33,397 nt of DNA from Rhodospirillales bacterium (lineage in GTDB: Bacteria; Vulcanimicrobiota; Vulcanimicrobiia; Vulcanimicrobiales; Vulcanimicrobiaceae), in the NCBI GenBank assembly GCA_025359485.1, contig JANYGA010000142.1, forward strand, positions 1-33,397. The letters are read 5' to 3'. Of this stretch, positions 9,001 through 16,517 are shown one piece after another. The position numbers and the translations under genes were made by a program. The stretch's first letter is position 1. Every line of letters begins with the position of its first letter. Under the pieces are notes generated by a model. The model made no database searches. It had not been told where the DNA came from and was given only the letters and a program-made list of their open reading frames with translations.

Positions 9001-9602
9001 ATGTCGAAGATCGAGCAAACCTCGTCGGAGAGAACGAAGAAATGGTCGTTAATATCGAACGACCAACCGCCGAGATGCGCGGCTTCTCCCGCGAGCCGCA
9101 ACAACGATTCGCTCTCTTCGAGCAGCTGTGACTCACGCTTGCGATCGCCGATATGTTCGACGAATCCGACGAATTGCGTCGGCTCCCCGCGCGCGTTGCG
9201 AATGAGCGTCAAGGTCACGGCGCACCAAACGGGCCTGCCGTCCTTGTGCACGTAGCGCTTCTCCCACGCCGACGATGCGAGTTCGCCCGCGACCATTCGT
9301 GCGCGCGACACCGCTTCTGCGGCGCGGTCGTCGGCATGCGTCAATGCAGAACAGGTCATCTCGAGCATTTCGCGCGGGGTATAGCCGACGATATCGCACA
9401 GCCGCCCGTTAGCCTGTAGGAATCGCCCTTCGAGCGATACGAAGCACATGCCGATCGCGGCATGCTCGAAGAGCAGCGCGAAGCGCCGTTCGCTTTCGTC
9501 GAGCGCGCGCGCTGCACGGCGCTTCGAGACGCGCGATGAGACGCTTCGAGGAAGCGGTACGATCACCGAATCTCGTTTTCGCAGCGCGGTACGTATGAGC
9601 AT
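6060..9602 (-). CDS. PAS-PAS-GAF-GAF-PAS-GGDEF-EAL c-di-GMP signalling protein
   Basis: 1180 residues with no membrane segment, so a soluble sensor. Domains in order are PAS (about 35-155), PAS (157-275), GAF (300-455, after NRALKMLSGCNE), a second GAF-like domain (465-615), PAS (625-738), GGDEF (743-912) and EAL (920-1175). The diguanylate cyclase motif GGDEF (823-827) is intact and the allosteric I-site RxxD (Arg814-Asp817, RATD) lies five residues before it. The phosphodiesterase domain keeps the EAL motif (954-956), NVSAREF and DDFGTGYSS. Both making and breaking of c-di-GMP are therefore possible. The paralogue at 9734-12361 lies directly upstream in transcription order. The N-terminal 30 residues are Arg-rich, so the start could be a little further downstream. 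Confidence 0.93.
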   Translation of the reverse strand: MLIRTALRKRDSVIVPLPRSVSSRVSKRRAARALDESERRFALLFEHAAIGMCFVSLEGRFLQANGRLCDIVGYTPREMLEMTCSALTHADDRAAEAVSRARMVAGELASSAWEKRYVHKDGRPVWCAVTLTLIRNARGEPTQFVGFVEHIGDRKRESQLLEESESLLRLAGEAAHLGGWSFDINDHFFVLSDEVCSIFDMPRGWRPTFQEAKVFLLGDAFDRMRHASQRGHRSRTGFDIEVEIETHVGRRRWVRVIGQAARSRGRIMGALQDITDRKSVELEMMRMNRALKMLSGCNEVLVRATSEEQLLRDICALAVDVGGYAMAWVGFARDDAERSIELVGIAGHHDDYFGDLHLGWDANLPSGHCAAGMTIRTGDVVVVEDIERDTRFAKYRPAALERGYRSVVDLPLRAKGRIFGVLGLHAFDVRKPAKAELDLLQQMARDLAFGIEHLRVQVERQRIQDAVLKISSAVSARAGTEFLERLVVNMAEAVGAQAAFVIRQHPTDVAKLRTLVAVVDGTLLGNLDFTSDGSPCEAVGSDEVFIVEARLSERYPQCSVAASIGSQSVVGWRLCDSNGTMLATMMVFFREPIAELEFTTSTLKIFVARAAAELERQVADARIADQASWLDRARDAIVVRDIDGRISFWNKSAERLYGWRGDEVLGSTLGDAFFDDRERLKEATASVHALGFWNGEVEHRRKDGSLVWVESRWSLVSDDGGEARSILAIDTDITARNIAEREIEHLAFYDVLTNLPNRHCLVQRLKKAIDGGDGFGALLFLDLDNFKTLNDTLGHDMGDLLLQEVASRLQSCVRATDTVARLGGDEFVIMLESLGASFDSATKAAQRVATDILVASNAPYDLRGSAHNSTPSIGVTLFARGENTDDVLKQADLAMYQAKGAGRNAVRFFDPKMEAMAISRRALEDDIRAALRADEFHVVLQPQVDASGDVIGAEALVRWMHERRGAVAPNDFIPIAEESGLIVPLGRRVLELACLQLVSWSERSHTADLTLSINVSAREFRQADFVSHVVETLEAYGANPERLVLELTESVLVDDLDVVIAKMGALREIGIGFSLDDFGTGYSSLSYLKRLPLNQLKIDKSFVRDVFVDANDGVIARTIVALGRSLSLDVIAEGVETQEQRAFLIDAGCRSFQGYLFSLPLAASAFDAFVTERAFRDARL

Positions 9603-9733
9603 CTCGCCATGTCATTCACGTTCGGCACGAAGCCGTCGTTCCAACATTTAAGCTACGAAATAACGGTTAAGTTTTCGTTCCCGTCATGCTTTCCGAGCGT
9701 TACGTGCGCGTCGCGCGTGACCGCGCGCACACC
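9603..9733 (-). promoter_or_regulatory. Spacer between the two GGDEF-EAL genes
   Basis: This 131-nt gap contains the most AT-rich patch nearby (about 9640-9680, with AACATTTAAGC and AATAACGGTTAAG). It is a plausible promoter region for the downstream gene at 6060-9602. I cannot assign -35 and -10 boxes with proper spacing. The right part holds a GC hairpin, listed separately. Confidence 0.35.
9712..9727 (-). terminator. GC-rich hairpin just after the second GGDEF-EAL gene
   Basis: CGCGCG (9712-9717), TGAC, CGCGCG (9722-9727) forms a perfect 6-bp stem with a tetraloop. Flanking GTG...CAC sequence can extend it with a mismatch. It lies a few bases past the stop of the gene ending at 9734. There is no T-run, so it is at best a weak or factor-dependent terminator. 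Confidence 0.35.
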
Positions 9734-12361
9734 TCAGACCGGGGCGCGCTCGAGCACGAAACGTTCGAAGCTATCCGAATCGAGCGGTCGGCTGAAATAG
9801 AATCCTTGGAACGAGCGGCAGCCCGCGCCACGTAAGAACGCGAGTTGCGCTTCGTCTTCCACGCCCTCCGCGATGACGTCGAGATTTAGCGTCTGACCGA
9901 GCGAGACGATGATCTGTGCGATGATGGCGTCGTTCGAATCGGTCGTCACATCGCGCACGAACGAGCGATCGATTTTAAGTTGGTTTAGGGGTAAATGTTT
10001 GAGGTAGGACAGCGACGAGTAACCCGTGCCGAAATCGTCGAGTGAGAAGCCAACGCCGAATTCGCGAAGGGCGATCATCTTTGCGATGAGCACCTGAACG
10101 TCGTCGACGAAAACGCTCTCGGTGAGTTCGAGAATGACGCGATTGGGATCGGCTCCCGAGGACCGGATCGTCTTGATCGTATGGTCGACGAAATCCGCAT
10201 GACGGAACTCCCGGAAGCTGACGTTGACGGAGAGTTTGAGTGCCGCGAGATGCGGCCGCGCCGACCAGGCGACGATCTGCGCACACGCACTCTCGAGCAC
10301 ATGTCGACCGAGGGGCACGATGAGACCCGATTCCTCGGCGATGGGAATGAAATCGGTCGGGGCGACGGTGACGCCGTTGGCTCGCCGCCAACGGACGAGA
10401 GCTTCGGCTCCGATGACGTTTCCCACATCGTCGACGAGCGGCTGGTAGGCGAGCACGAGTTCGCGATCGCGAATGGCGACGCGCAGCGCTTCTTCGAGCG
10501 CGCGGCGTCTCGTGACCGTCGCTTGCATCTCGGGATCGAAAAATCGGATCGCGTTGCGACCGGCGGCCTTCGCTTCGTACATCGCGAGGTCGGCCTGTTT
10601 TAAAAGATCGTCCGAATTGGCGCCCTTGGTGAAGAGCGTGATCCCGATACTGGGCGTGCTGCTGTGCTCGTAACTTCCCAGAACGAACGGCGCGGCAAAC
10701 GCCGTGAGGAGTTCCAAGCCGACTTCCCGTGCGCGAATCGACGCCGCCTCGGCGGAATCGTCGAGATTTTCGAGCATCACGATGAACTCGTCGCCTCCGA
10801 ATCGCGCGACGGTATCGCTTTCGGAAACGATCGCTCGCAGGCGAGTAGCCACCTGTTGCAAGAGCACGTCGCCCTTATCGTGACCGAGCGTATCGTTGAG
10901 CGTTTTGAAATTATCGAGATCGATGAAGAGCAACGCACCGATCCCACAATCCACTTCGAGCGCCGATTTGAGACGTTGGATCAGCGCGAGACGATTGGGC
11001 AATGCGGTGAGTGCGTCGAAAAACGCGAGGTGCTCGATCTCACGTTCGGCGGCATTGCGTTCGAGCTGCGTCCGCAGATGGCCGATCCCGAAAGCGAGAT
11101 CGTCGGCGAGTTCTTGTAAGAGGTCGAGTTCGGCCTGTGGCGGCGAGACCACCTCACTCGTGTAGAGACTCAAAAGCCCGAACGTCCGATCGCCCTCTCG
11201 TAACGGAAGACCGATAAAACCGCGATATCCGCGAGCGTTCGCAACATCACGCCATGGTGCGAATGCCGAGTCCGATAACAAATCCGGAATGACGACCGCA
11301 CGACTCGATCGGATGGTGCGCCCCGCACCACCGCAACCGTACGGATCGTCCTCGTTCCAGCTCAACCGTAATAGCGAAAAATAGTTATCGACGTGCCCGG
11401 CGGACGCGATGGGCTCGATCGTCTTTGCGTCGTCGTCGCGAGCGAAGCCCACGAAGGACATGACGTATCCACCGACATCGACCACGAGTTTCGCGATGTC
11501 GGCCAAAAGCACGCGCTCGTCGGTGGCGCGCACGAGCACTTCGTTGCAGCCGCTCAACATTTTGAGCGCGCGGTTGATGCGCACGAGCTCGCACTCGGCC
11601 ATCTTCTGCTCGTGAATATCTTGCACCGCGCCGACCAGGCGCTTCCGTTTCGCGTCGACCGTCCCCATCGCACGAATCCAACGCGACACGCCTTGCGCGG
11701 TCTCGATCTCGAGCTCGAGATCGAAGCCTTCTCCCGTCGCGATGCTGTGATCGACCGCAGCGGCTACCATTGCAGACGAATCGGGCTTGTAGAACGCGAG
11801 CGCCTGGGCGAGCGTCGGCGAAGTGCCGAGCGGCACGCCGTAAATCGCGCAGACCTCATCGGACCAAGTGATCGCCTCGGTCTCGATATCGAATGCCCAA
11901 CCGCCCAGATGCACGGTACGGCCCGCAATCCGCAGGAGCGATTCGCTCTCCAATAATTTTTGCGCCGAGTTTTTGCGCTCGCTGATATCTTCGATGATCC
12001 CGACGAACTGCGTGGGCTCGCCACGATCGTCGTCGGTCAACGTGAGCGTCAAATTACACCAGACCGCCGTCCCGTCTTTACGGACGTACCGTTTTTCCCA
12101 CGTCGACGCGCGGTCGCCGCCGGAGAGCATTCGCAGCGTCATCGTTTTTTCGAAAACGCGGTCGTCGTCGTGCGTGAGATCGACGCACGTGGTAGCCAAT
12201 AGTTCTTCGAGCGTGTACCCGACGATCTCGCACAGGCGAGCGTTTGCGTGTACGAATTTCCCGTCGAGCGCGACGAAACACATCCCGACCGCAGCATGAT
12301 CGAAGAGCATCTGGAAGCGACGCTCCATGCTCAAGGTGCGGGTGAGATCGTGTTCGATCAC
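9734..12361 (-). CDS. PAS-PAS-GAF-GGDEF-EAL c-di-GMP signalling protein (paralogue)
   Basis: 875 residues. Domains are PAS (about 12-130), PAS (135-252), GAF (265-430), GGDEF (440-607) and EAL (618-870). The GGDEF motif (522-526) and EAL motif (653-655) are intact, as are NVSFREF and DDFGTGYSS. It aligns along its length with the protein at 6060-9602 (shared HAAxGMCFV, NRALKMLSGCNEVLVRAT, LNDTLGHD and LPLNQLKID) but lacks the second GAF and third PAS domains. The position of the RxxD I-site reads SESD (513-516), so product inhibition may be lost. The start is taken as GTG at 12359-12361; Met12 is an alternative, and neither has a clear Shine-Dalgarno sequence. Confidence 0.92.
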   Translation of the reverse strand: MIEHDLTRTLSMERRFQMLFDHAAVGMCFVALDGKFVHANARLCEIVGYTLEELLATTCVDLTHDDDRVFEKTMTLRMLSGGDRASTWEKRYVRKDGTAVWCNLTLTLTDDDRGEPTQFVGIIEDISERKNSAQKLLESESLLRIAGRTVHLGGWAFDIETEAITWSDEVCAIYGVPLGTSPTLAQALAFYKPDSSAMVAAAVDHSIATGEGFDLELEIETAQGVSRWIRAMGTVDAKRKRLVGAVQDIHEQKMAECELVRINRALKMLSGCNEVLVRATDERVLLADIAKLVVDVGGYVMSFVGFARDDDAKTIEPIASAGHVDNYFSLLRLSWNEDDPYGCGGAGRTIRSSRAVVIPDLLSDSAFAPWRDVANARGYRGFIGLPLREGDRTFGLLSLYTSEVVSPPQAELDLLQELADDLAFGIGHLRTQLERNAAEREIEHLAFFDALTALPNRLALIQRLKSALEVDCGIGALLFIDLDNFKTLNDTLGHDKGDVLLQQVATRLRAIVSESDTVARFGGDEFIVMLENLDDSAEAASIRAREVGLELLTAFAAPFVLGSYEHSSTPSIGITLFTKGANSDDLLKQADLAMYEAKAAGRNAIRFFDPEMQATVTRRRALEEALRVAIRDRELVLAYQPLVDDVGNVIGAEALVRWRRANGVTVAPTDFIPIAEESGLIVPLGRHVLESACAQIVAWSARPHLAALKLSVNVSFREFRHADFVDHTIKTIRSSGADPNRVILELTESVFVDDVQVLIAKMIALREFGVGFSLDDFGTGYSSLSYLKHLPLNQLKIDRSFVRDVTTDSNDAIIAQIIVSLGQTLNLDVIAEGVEDEAQLAFLRGAGCRSFQGFYFSRPLDSDSFERFVLERAPV

Positions 12362-12413
12362 ATCATCAGACGTTGGAAAGGAAGCACGAAGAGCGGACCA
12401 ACTTTCGAAGGTG

Positions 12414-12442
12414 GGAGGCCCCGGGCTTTGCCGAGCCCCTCC
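12414..12442 (-). terminator. Stem-loop between the cyclophilin and GGDEF-EAL genes
   Basis: GGGCT (12423-12427) pairs with AGCCC (12434-12438) around TTGCCG. The stem continues with GGAG (12414-12417) against CTCC (12439-12442) across a 5-nt bulge. It sits about 20 nt past the cyclophilin stop and 50 nt before the next gene, as expected of a terminator on the minus strand. No T-tract follows. Confidence 0.4.
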
Positions 12443-12463
12443 TAGACACCGTTCGGCAGAGAA

Positions 12464-13144
12464 TCACACGTCACGGAGCATTCCCCTGCGTTCTTTACTC
12501 GAAAATGGGCCACGCTCGACGTAGGTCGAGATACGGCGCACCGTCACAATCCGGATCGCGGGTAACAACTGTTCGCCCTGCGAGGGCGCCTCATGAATTT
12601 TACGCACGACCGCCATCCCACGGATCACGTGACCGAATACGGCATAGCCTGCCCCGAGCGGACCGCCCGCGTTGAGATACCGAGCGTCGCCGAGATCGAG
12701 AAAGAATTCCGTCGTCGCCGAATTGGGATCGCTCGTACGTGCCATGGCGATCGCGCCATCGGTATTGCTGAGGTGCGTCTTTGAGGTCGGCTCCAGCGCG
12801 ATCGTGGCGTTCGTGTTGCCGGCTTTGGGATTGAGTCCGCCCTGAATGACTTCGAAGGGCGCCGCGGGCTCGTTCTTTTTGATCACCGTCCGGTAAAATT
12901 CCGTATCGTCGTACGTCTTTGCATCGACGTACCGCAAGAAATTTTTCGTCGTGATCGGAGCCTTCGCTGCTTCGAGACGCACGACGATCGTCCCCAGAGA
13001 CGTCGTCATCGCGACGTCGACCGTCGAGCCGCTCCGGACGCCGGCGTGAGACGTCCGCGTCGTGGCGGCAAGACCGACCGTCGCCGTCGAAGACGCCGCG
13101 AGCGCGGCGCCGAGCACTACGATCCCAAGATACGAACGTATCAT
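12464..13144 (-). CDS. Exported cyclophilin-type peptidyl-prolyl cis-trans isomerase
   Basis: 226 residues. A signal peptide (about 1-26, ending near GLAATT) points to export. The cyclophilin core follows, with TTSLGTIVVRLEAAKAPITTKNFLRYV, FYRTVIKKNE, EVIQGGLNP, IAMARTSDPNSATTEFFLDL and YAVFGHVIRGMAVV. The Arg in FYR and the Gln in IQGG are the usual catalytic-site residues. It would isomerise Xaa-Pro bonds in extracytoplasmic proteins. It follows the U-type scaffold gene after 45 nt, so it may be co-transcribed with sufR, although the function differs and the linkage may be accidental. Confidence 0.9.
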   Translation of the reverse strand: MIRSYLGIVVLGAALAASSTATVGLAATTRTSHAGVRSGSTVDVAMTTSLGTIVVRLEAAKAPITTKNFLRYVDAKTYDDTEFYRTVIKKNEPAAPFEVIQGGLNPKAGNTNATIALEPTSKTHLSNTDGAIAMARTSDPNSATTEFFLDLGDARYLNAGGPLGAGYAVFGHVIRGMAVVRKIHEAPSQGEQLLPAIRIVTVRRISTYVERGPFSSKERRGMLRDV

Positions 13145-13189
13145 CGACCGCCAGGTTTGCCGACGTCCGCAGAAGCCCTTGGGCAGCGC

Positions 13190-13717
13190 CTAGCGCAACT
13201 TGATGAGGACTTTGCCTTCGTCGGCGGCAACGGTCGGCGCGTTGCCGTCGTCTTGCGACGTTTTCCCATTGCCCGCCATCGTCGCGGTCGTCGAGATCGC
13301 GGCTTCGCGAGCGGCGGCGGCCATCATGTCGTCCGTAATTTTGCCTGCGGCACGCTTCGTACGGAAGTCGTCGATCGCGGTCTGCAACGCCACGCGCGAA
13401 CGCTCGGGATAATCTTTTTTCTTCTCGGGATAGCCGTCGAGCTGCGCTTCGATATCGGCGTCGCTAATCGCGTAGGCGGCATCGAGCGATTTGCCGAGCG
13501 CCAGTTCGACGACGATGCTGCACGTCGCCGTGCCGAATCCGCATCCCGTCGTAAAGTACGACACGTCGACGATCTTCTCGTCCGGCCCCACTTTGAGGAA
13601 GTACGTATACATGTCGCCGCACGAGTCGCTGAAATACTCACCGCTCGCCATCGCGTTTTCCATCGATCGGAAGCCCGGGCGTTTTTCGACGAGCTCTTGA
13701 AATTTCACGAAGTTCAT
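13190..13717 (-). CDS. NifU/IscU-type Fe-S scaffold homologue lacking the third ligand Cys
   Basis: 175 residues. The ATG at 13715-13717 overlaps the sufR stop as ATGA, and a strong Shine-Dalgarno sequence (AAAGGAGA) lies inside sufR. The fold is that of the U-type scaffold: SCGDM with Cys33, and TTGCGFGTATCS with Cys59 and an extra Cys66. The third canonical Cys (HCSxLA in IscU, about residue 105) is absent; the equivalent helix reads PERSRVALQTAIDDF. The C-terminus (about 135-175) is an unusual Ala/Thr/Gly/Asp-rich tail. It may be a scaffold with altered ligation, a cluster carrier, or a regulator partner of SufR. The true SufU of the locus is at 17762-18193. Confidence 0.8.
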   Translation of the reverse strand: MNFVKFQELVEKRPGFRSMENAMASGEYFSDSCGDMYTYFLKVGPDEKIVDVSYFTTGCGFGTATCSIVVELALGKSLDAAYAISDADIEAQLDGYPEKKKDYPERSRVALQTAIDDFRTKRAAGKITDDMMAAAAREAAISTTATMAGNGKTSQDDGNAPTVAADEGKVLIKLR

Positions 13718-14409
13718 GCGATCGAGGTCTCCTTTAAGCGTGCGGCCGGGACGGCCGCACTGGCTGCGCCAACCGGCGTGCCCGCTGCGATTTCGAACCG
13801 GCACGCATCGCCGCCGGTTGCAATGGATTCGATCTGTCGGGTTTCCGAGGAGACCGTATCGTGAAGGACGGTATGGATGATCGCGCAGACTTCCGGGTGC
13901 TCGCCGACCGTTTGGCCGTATGGGCAGTGATGTTCGCGCAATTCGATGCCGCCGCCCGGCGTCTCGACGACATCGGCCTCGACGCCGTTCGCGCGTAGGA
14001 GCGCGGCGAGTTCGTACGTGCGGCCGCGAATGTCGGGCGCGGTCAGTTTCTCGCGATATTTCGCGGCTGCGCGATCGCCGAGCTTGCCGAGGACCGTTTC
14101 GAGCGCGGAAACGCCGAACGACTCGCGAACTTCCGTGAGCACGGCGTTGAGCATCTTATCGTACTGCTGGGGAAAGAGCGCGTCGGCGGCCGGTGCGAGC
14201 GAATATTCGAGCGTCGGCTTCGTGGGGCCGCGGCGAACGGAGCGCTCCATCACGTAGCCATCGCGCTCGAGCGTCAAGAGCTGTTGCCGAACGGCGTTGG
14301 TTGAAATCCCGAACGACTCGGCCAAATCGACGGCAGATGCGCTATGACGGCGCCGCAGCTCCGTCACGATCTTGCCCTTCGTCGATTGAAAAAATCGCGT
14401 GTCGTTCAT
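13714..14409 (-). CDS. sufR: SufR-type Fe-S sensing transcriptional repressor
   Basis: 231 residues. An N-terminal winged helix (about 10-70; SAVDLAESFGISTNAVRQQL is the recognition part) is followed by a dimerisation and ligand domain. Three cysteines lie at 162, 175 and 203, spaced CX12CX27C. That spacing matches the three cluster-ligand cysteines described for cyanobacterial SufR (Cys164, Cys177, Cys205). SufR represses suf genes when it carries a [4Fe-4S] cluster and releases them under iron or oxidative stress. Placement divergent from sufC, 88 nt apart, fits control of both directions from one operator region. The gene is coupled by ATGA overlap to the U-type scaffold downstream. Confidence 0.92.
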   Translation of the reverse strand: MNDTRFFQSTKGKIVTELRRRHSASAVDLAESFGISTNAVRQQLLTLERDGYVMERSVRRGPTKPTLEYSLAPAADALFPQQYDKMLNAVLTEVRESFGVSALETVLGKLGDRAAAKYREKLTAPDIRGRTYELAALLRANGVEADVVETPGGGIELREHHCPYGQTVGEHPEVCAIIHTVLHDTVSSETRQIESIATGGDACRFEIAAGTPVGAASAAVPAARLKETSIA

Positions 14410-14423
14410 GGTGGTGGTGCGAC

Positions 14424-14450
14424 AATAGCATCAATAGCGAAGATAGTCCA
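14424..14450. repeat. Three 9-bp-spaced ATAG repeats in the sufR/sufC control region
   Basis: AATAGCATC (14424), AATAGCGAA (14433) and GATAGTCCA (14442) share ATAG at exact 9-bp steps. They lie 15 nt upstream of the sufR start codon and next to the sufC -35 box. Binding of SufR here is a guess. The CAAC-N6-GTTG palindrome reported for cyanobacterial SufR is not seen. Confidence 0.35.
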
Positions 14451-14458
14451 TACTTTCC

Positions 14459-14488
14459 TTGACTTTCTCGGCCGATTTCCCGTATCAT
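14459..14488 (+). promoter_or_regulatory. Sigma70-like promoter of sufC
   Basis: TTGACT (14459-14464) and TATCAT (14483-14488) are separated by 18 nt. The sufC ATG is at 14498, only 9 nt after the -10 box. Transcription would therefore begin at or just before the start codon, giving a leaderless or nearly leaderless mRNA. No Shine-Dalgarno sequence precedes the ATG, which agrees with this. Confidence 0.6.
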
Positions 14489-14497
14489 CGGGCAGTT

Positions 14498-15271
14498 ATG
14501 AGCGAGCGTGGACTACAAATTTCCGGCCTGACCGCAAGTGTCGATGGCAACGAAATCCTCAAGGGTATCGACCTCGTCGTACCGCCCGGTAGCGTGCAAG
14601 CGCTCATGGGCCCCAACGGAAGCGGTAAATCGACGCTCGCTTTTTCGATCGCGGGCCATCCGAGTTACAACGTGACCGGCGGCTCCGTGAAGGTCGATGG
14701 CGAGGAGATGCTCGGCGTTGCGCCCGACAAGCGCGCGAAAGCCGGACTCTTTCTGTCATTTCAGTATCCTGCGGCGATCCCGGGCGTGTCGGTTGCGAAC
14801 TTCATTCGCACGGCGCGCCAAGCGGTCAAGCCCGACGACCTCACGCCATCGAAATTTCGCGCGATGATCTTCGAAAAGCTCGACGTCCTCGATATGGATG
14901 CCGCTTTTCTCTCACGCTACGTCAACGACGGATTCTCCGGCGGTGAAAAGAAGCGCCTCGAAATGTTGCAACTCGCGATGCTCGCACCGAAATATGCGAT
15001 CCTCGACGAGACGGACTCGGGCCTCGACGTCGATGCACTCAAAGCCGTCGGCGCCTCGGTCAATGCGCTCCGCGCGAGCGACGCGGGCAAGGATATCGGC
15101 TTTCTCATCATCACGCACTATCCGCGCATCTTGCAGTACATCCAGGCGGACGCCGTGCACATCATGATGGACGGTCGCGTCGTGAAATCGGGCGGTCCCG
15201 AGCTCGCCAACGTCATCGAACGCGAAGGCTACGATAAGATTCGCGAAGAGGTCGCCGCGAGTGTCGGGTAA
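14498..15271 (+). CDS. sufC: SufC, ABC-type ATPase of the SUF Fe-S assembly complex
   Basis: 257 residues, a typical SufC. The Walker A motif is GPNGSGKST (38-46) and the signature is FSGGEKKR (146-153). Walker B is AILDETDSGLD (167-177), with the SufC-specific ETDSGLD in place of the transporter EPTSALD. ITHYPR (205-210) contains the switch His. SufC drives rearrangement of the SufB/SufD scaffold during cluster building in the cytoplasm. The ATG at 14498 is chosen because it follows the promoter directly and gives the standard N-terminus. The gene heads the operon sufC, sufD-like, sufS, sufU, and overlaps the next gene by 11 nt. Confidence 0.95.
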   Translation: MSERGLQISGLTASVDGNEILKGIDLVVPPGSVQALMGPNGSGKSTLAFSIAGHPSYNVTGGSVKVDGEEMLGVAPDKRAKAGLFLSFQYPAAIPGVSVANFIRTARQAVKPDDLTPSKFRAMIFEKLDVLDMDAAFLSRYVNDGFSGGEKKRLEMLQLAMLAPKYAILDETDSGLDVDALKAVGASVNALRASDAGKDIGFLIITHYPRILQYIQADAVHIMMDGRVVKSGGPELANVIEREGYDKIREEVAASVG

Positions 15272-16517
15272 TACGAGCGTCGCCGTTACGGGCGTGACCA
15301 AAAGTGCGCTCGACGCGCTCATCGCTCAGCACGGCGAAGGTTCGATTCCCGCAAGCTTGCGCTACGACGCACTCGCGCGTTACGAAGAGCTGCCCGTGCG
15401 CTCGTCGATCCGCGGCGGACGCACGTGGAAACACGATCTCGCGAAACTTGATCTTAGCGGCATCGTGCCGTTCGAAACGCACGCGGGTGCCGAACTCTCG
15501 CTCGAAACGCTGTCACCGGCCGCGCGGGCGAAAGGCGTCACGATCGAGCGATTTTCGGTCGCGCGCGAACGCCATCGCGTTGCATTCGACGCGGCGTTCG
15601 GGTCGGCCATCGTTACGCGCGACGATAAGTTTGCATCGCTCGCACTCGCTTTCACCAATCACGGCGTCTTTATCGACGTGCCGGCGGGCGTCGCAATCGA
15701 CGAACCGCTGCTGGTCGGCTACGAAGCGCGCGAGACGGCGATTTTCCCCTACACGCTCGTCGCGCTCGGTGCCGGCGCGCGTGCGACGGTCGTCGAGCGG
15801 CTATCGGGCATCGCGGATGCACCGCTGGTGTGCGGAATCGCGGAATTCGTGCTCGCCGAGCGCGCGCATCTCACCTATTCCGTCGATCAACGCCTCTCGA
15901 CGCAGACGCGTGCGATTTTCACGCGACGCGCCGTGCTCGGTGACGACGCCCAACTCGATATTTCGTTCGCCGAACTCGGCGGCAAGCACATCGTCTCGCG
16001 CTTTCGTTCGGCCGAAACCGGTCGTGGCTCGCGGACGGGCGTCGTCGCGCTCTTCTTCTCCGACGGCGATCAACACATCGATATCGAGACCGAGACCGTG
16101 CATGCAGCCGCGAATACGCGCTCCGAAACGATCGTTCGAAGTGCGGGAACCGATCGCGGCCAGGGCCGGTATCTCGGCAATATCAAGATTTTGCCCGACG
16201 CGCATGGTGCCGATGCATCGCTGCGCGACGACGCACTCTTGCTTTCGGAAAAAGCGCATATCGATTCGGTCCCGGCACTCGAGATCGCCGCGAACGACGT
16301 CAAAGCGTTTCATGGCGCGACCGTCGGCGCGATCTCTGAAGATGAGATCTTTTACGCGCAGAGCCGCGGCATCGCGCGTGCCGATGCGGAACGCATGATC
16401 GCGCTCGGCTTCTTCGAACCCGCCGTCTCGCGTTTTCCCATCGGCGAACTGCGTGACGAAATTCGAACCGCGCTCGAAAACAAAATCGCTTCGAAAGCGG
16501 TCCTACACAGCGTATGA
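15261..16517 (+). CDS. sufD: SufD-like (SufB/SufD family) Fe-S scaffold subunit
   Basis: 418 residues from a GTG overlapping the sufC end. The N-terminal third is SufD-like; the beta-helix core and the C-terminal SufB/D block follow, with DVKAFHGATVG (346-356), DEIFYAQSRGI and ERMIALGFF. The HGATVG His351 matches the SufD His (E. coli His360) involved in cluster formation. The Cys two residues before it in E. coli SufD is Ala349 here, and the only Cys in the whole protein is Cys191. No separate sufB is present in this locus, although SUF operons normally carry sufB beside sufC and sufD. Either sufB lies elsewhere or this protein works as the only SufB/D-type subunit. Confidence 0.88.
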   Translation: MSGNTSVAVTGVTKSALDALIAQHGEGSIPASLRYDALARYEELPVRSSIRGGRTWKHDLAKLDLSGIVPFETHAGAELSLETLSPAARAKGVTIERFSVARERHRVAFDAAFGSAIVTRDDKFASLALAFTNHGVFIDVPAGVAIDEPLLVGYEARETAIFPYTLVALGAGARATVVERLSGIADAPLVCGIAEFVLAERAHLTYSVDQRLSTQTRAIFTRRAVLGDDAQLDISFAELGGKHIVSRFRSAETGRGSRTGVVALFFSDGDQHIDIETETVHAAANTRSETIVRSAGTDRGQGRYLGNIKILPDAHGADASLRDDALLLSEKAHIDSVPALEIAANDVKAFHGATVGAISEDEIFYAQSRGIARADAERMIALGFFEPAVSRFPIGELRDEIRTALENKIASKAVLHSV

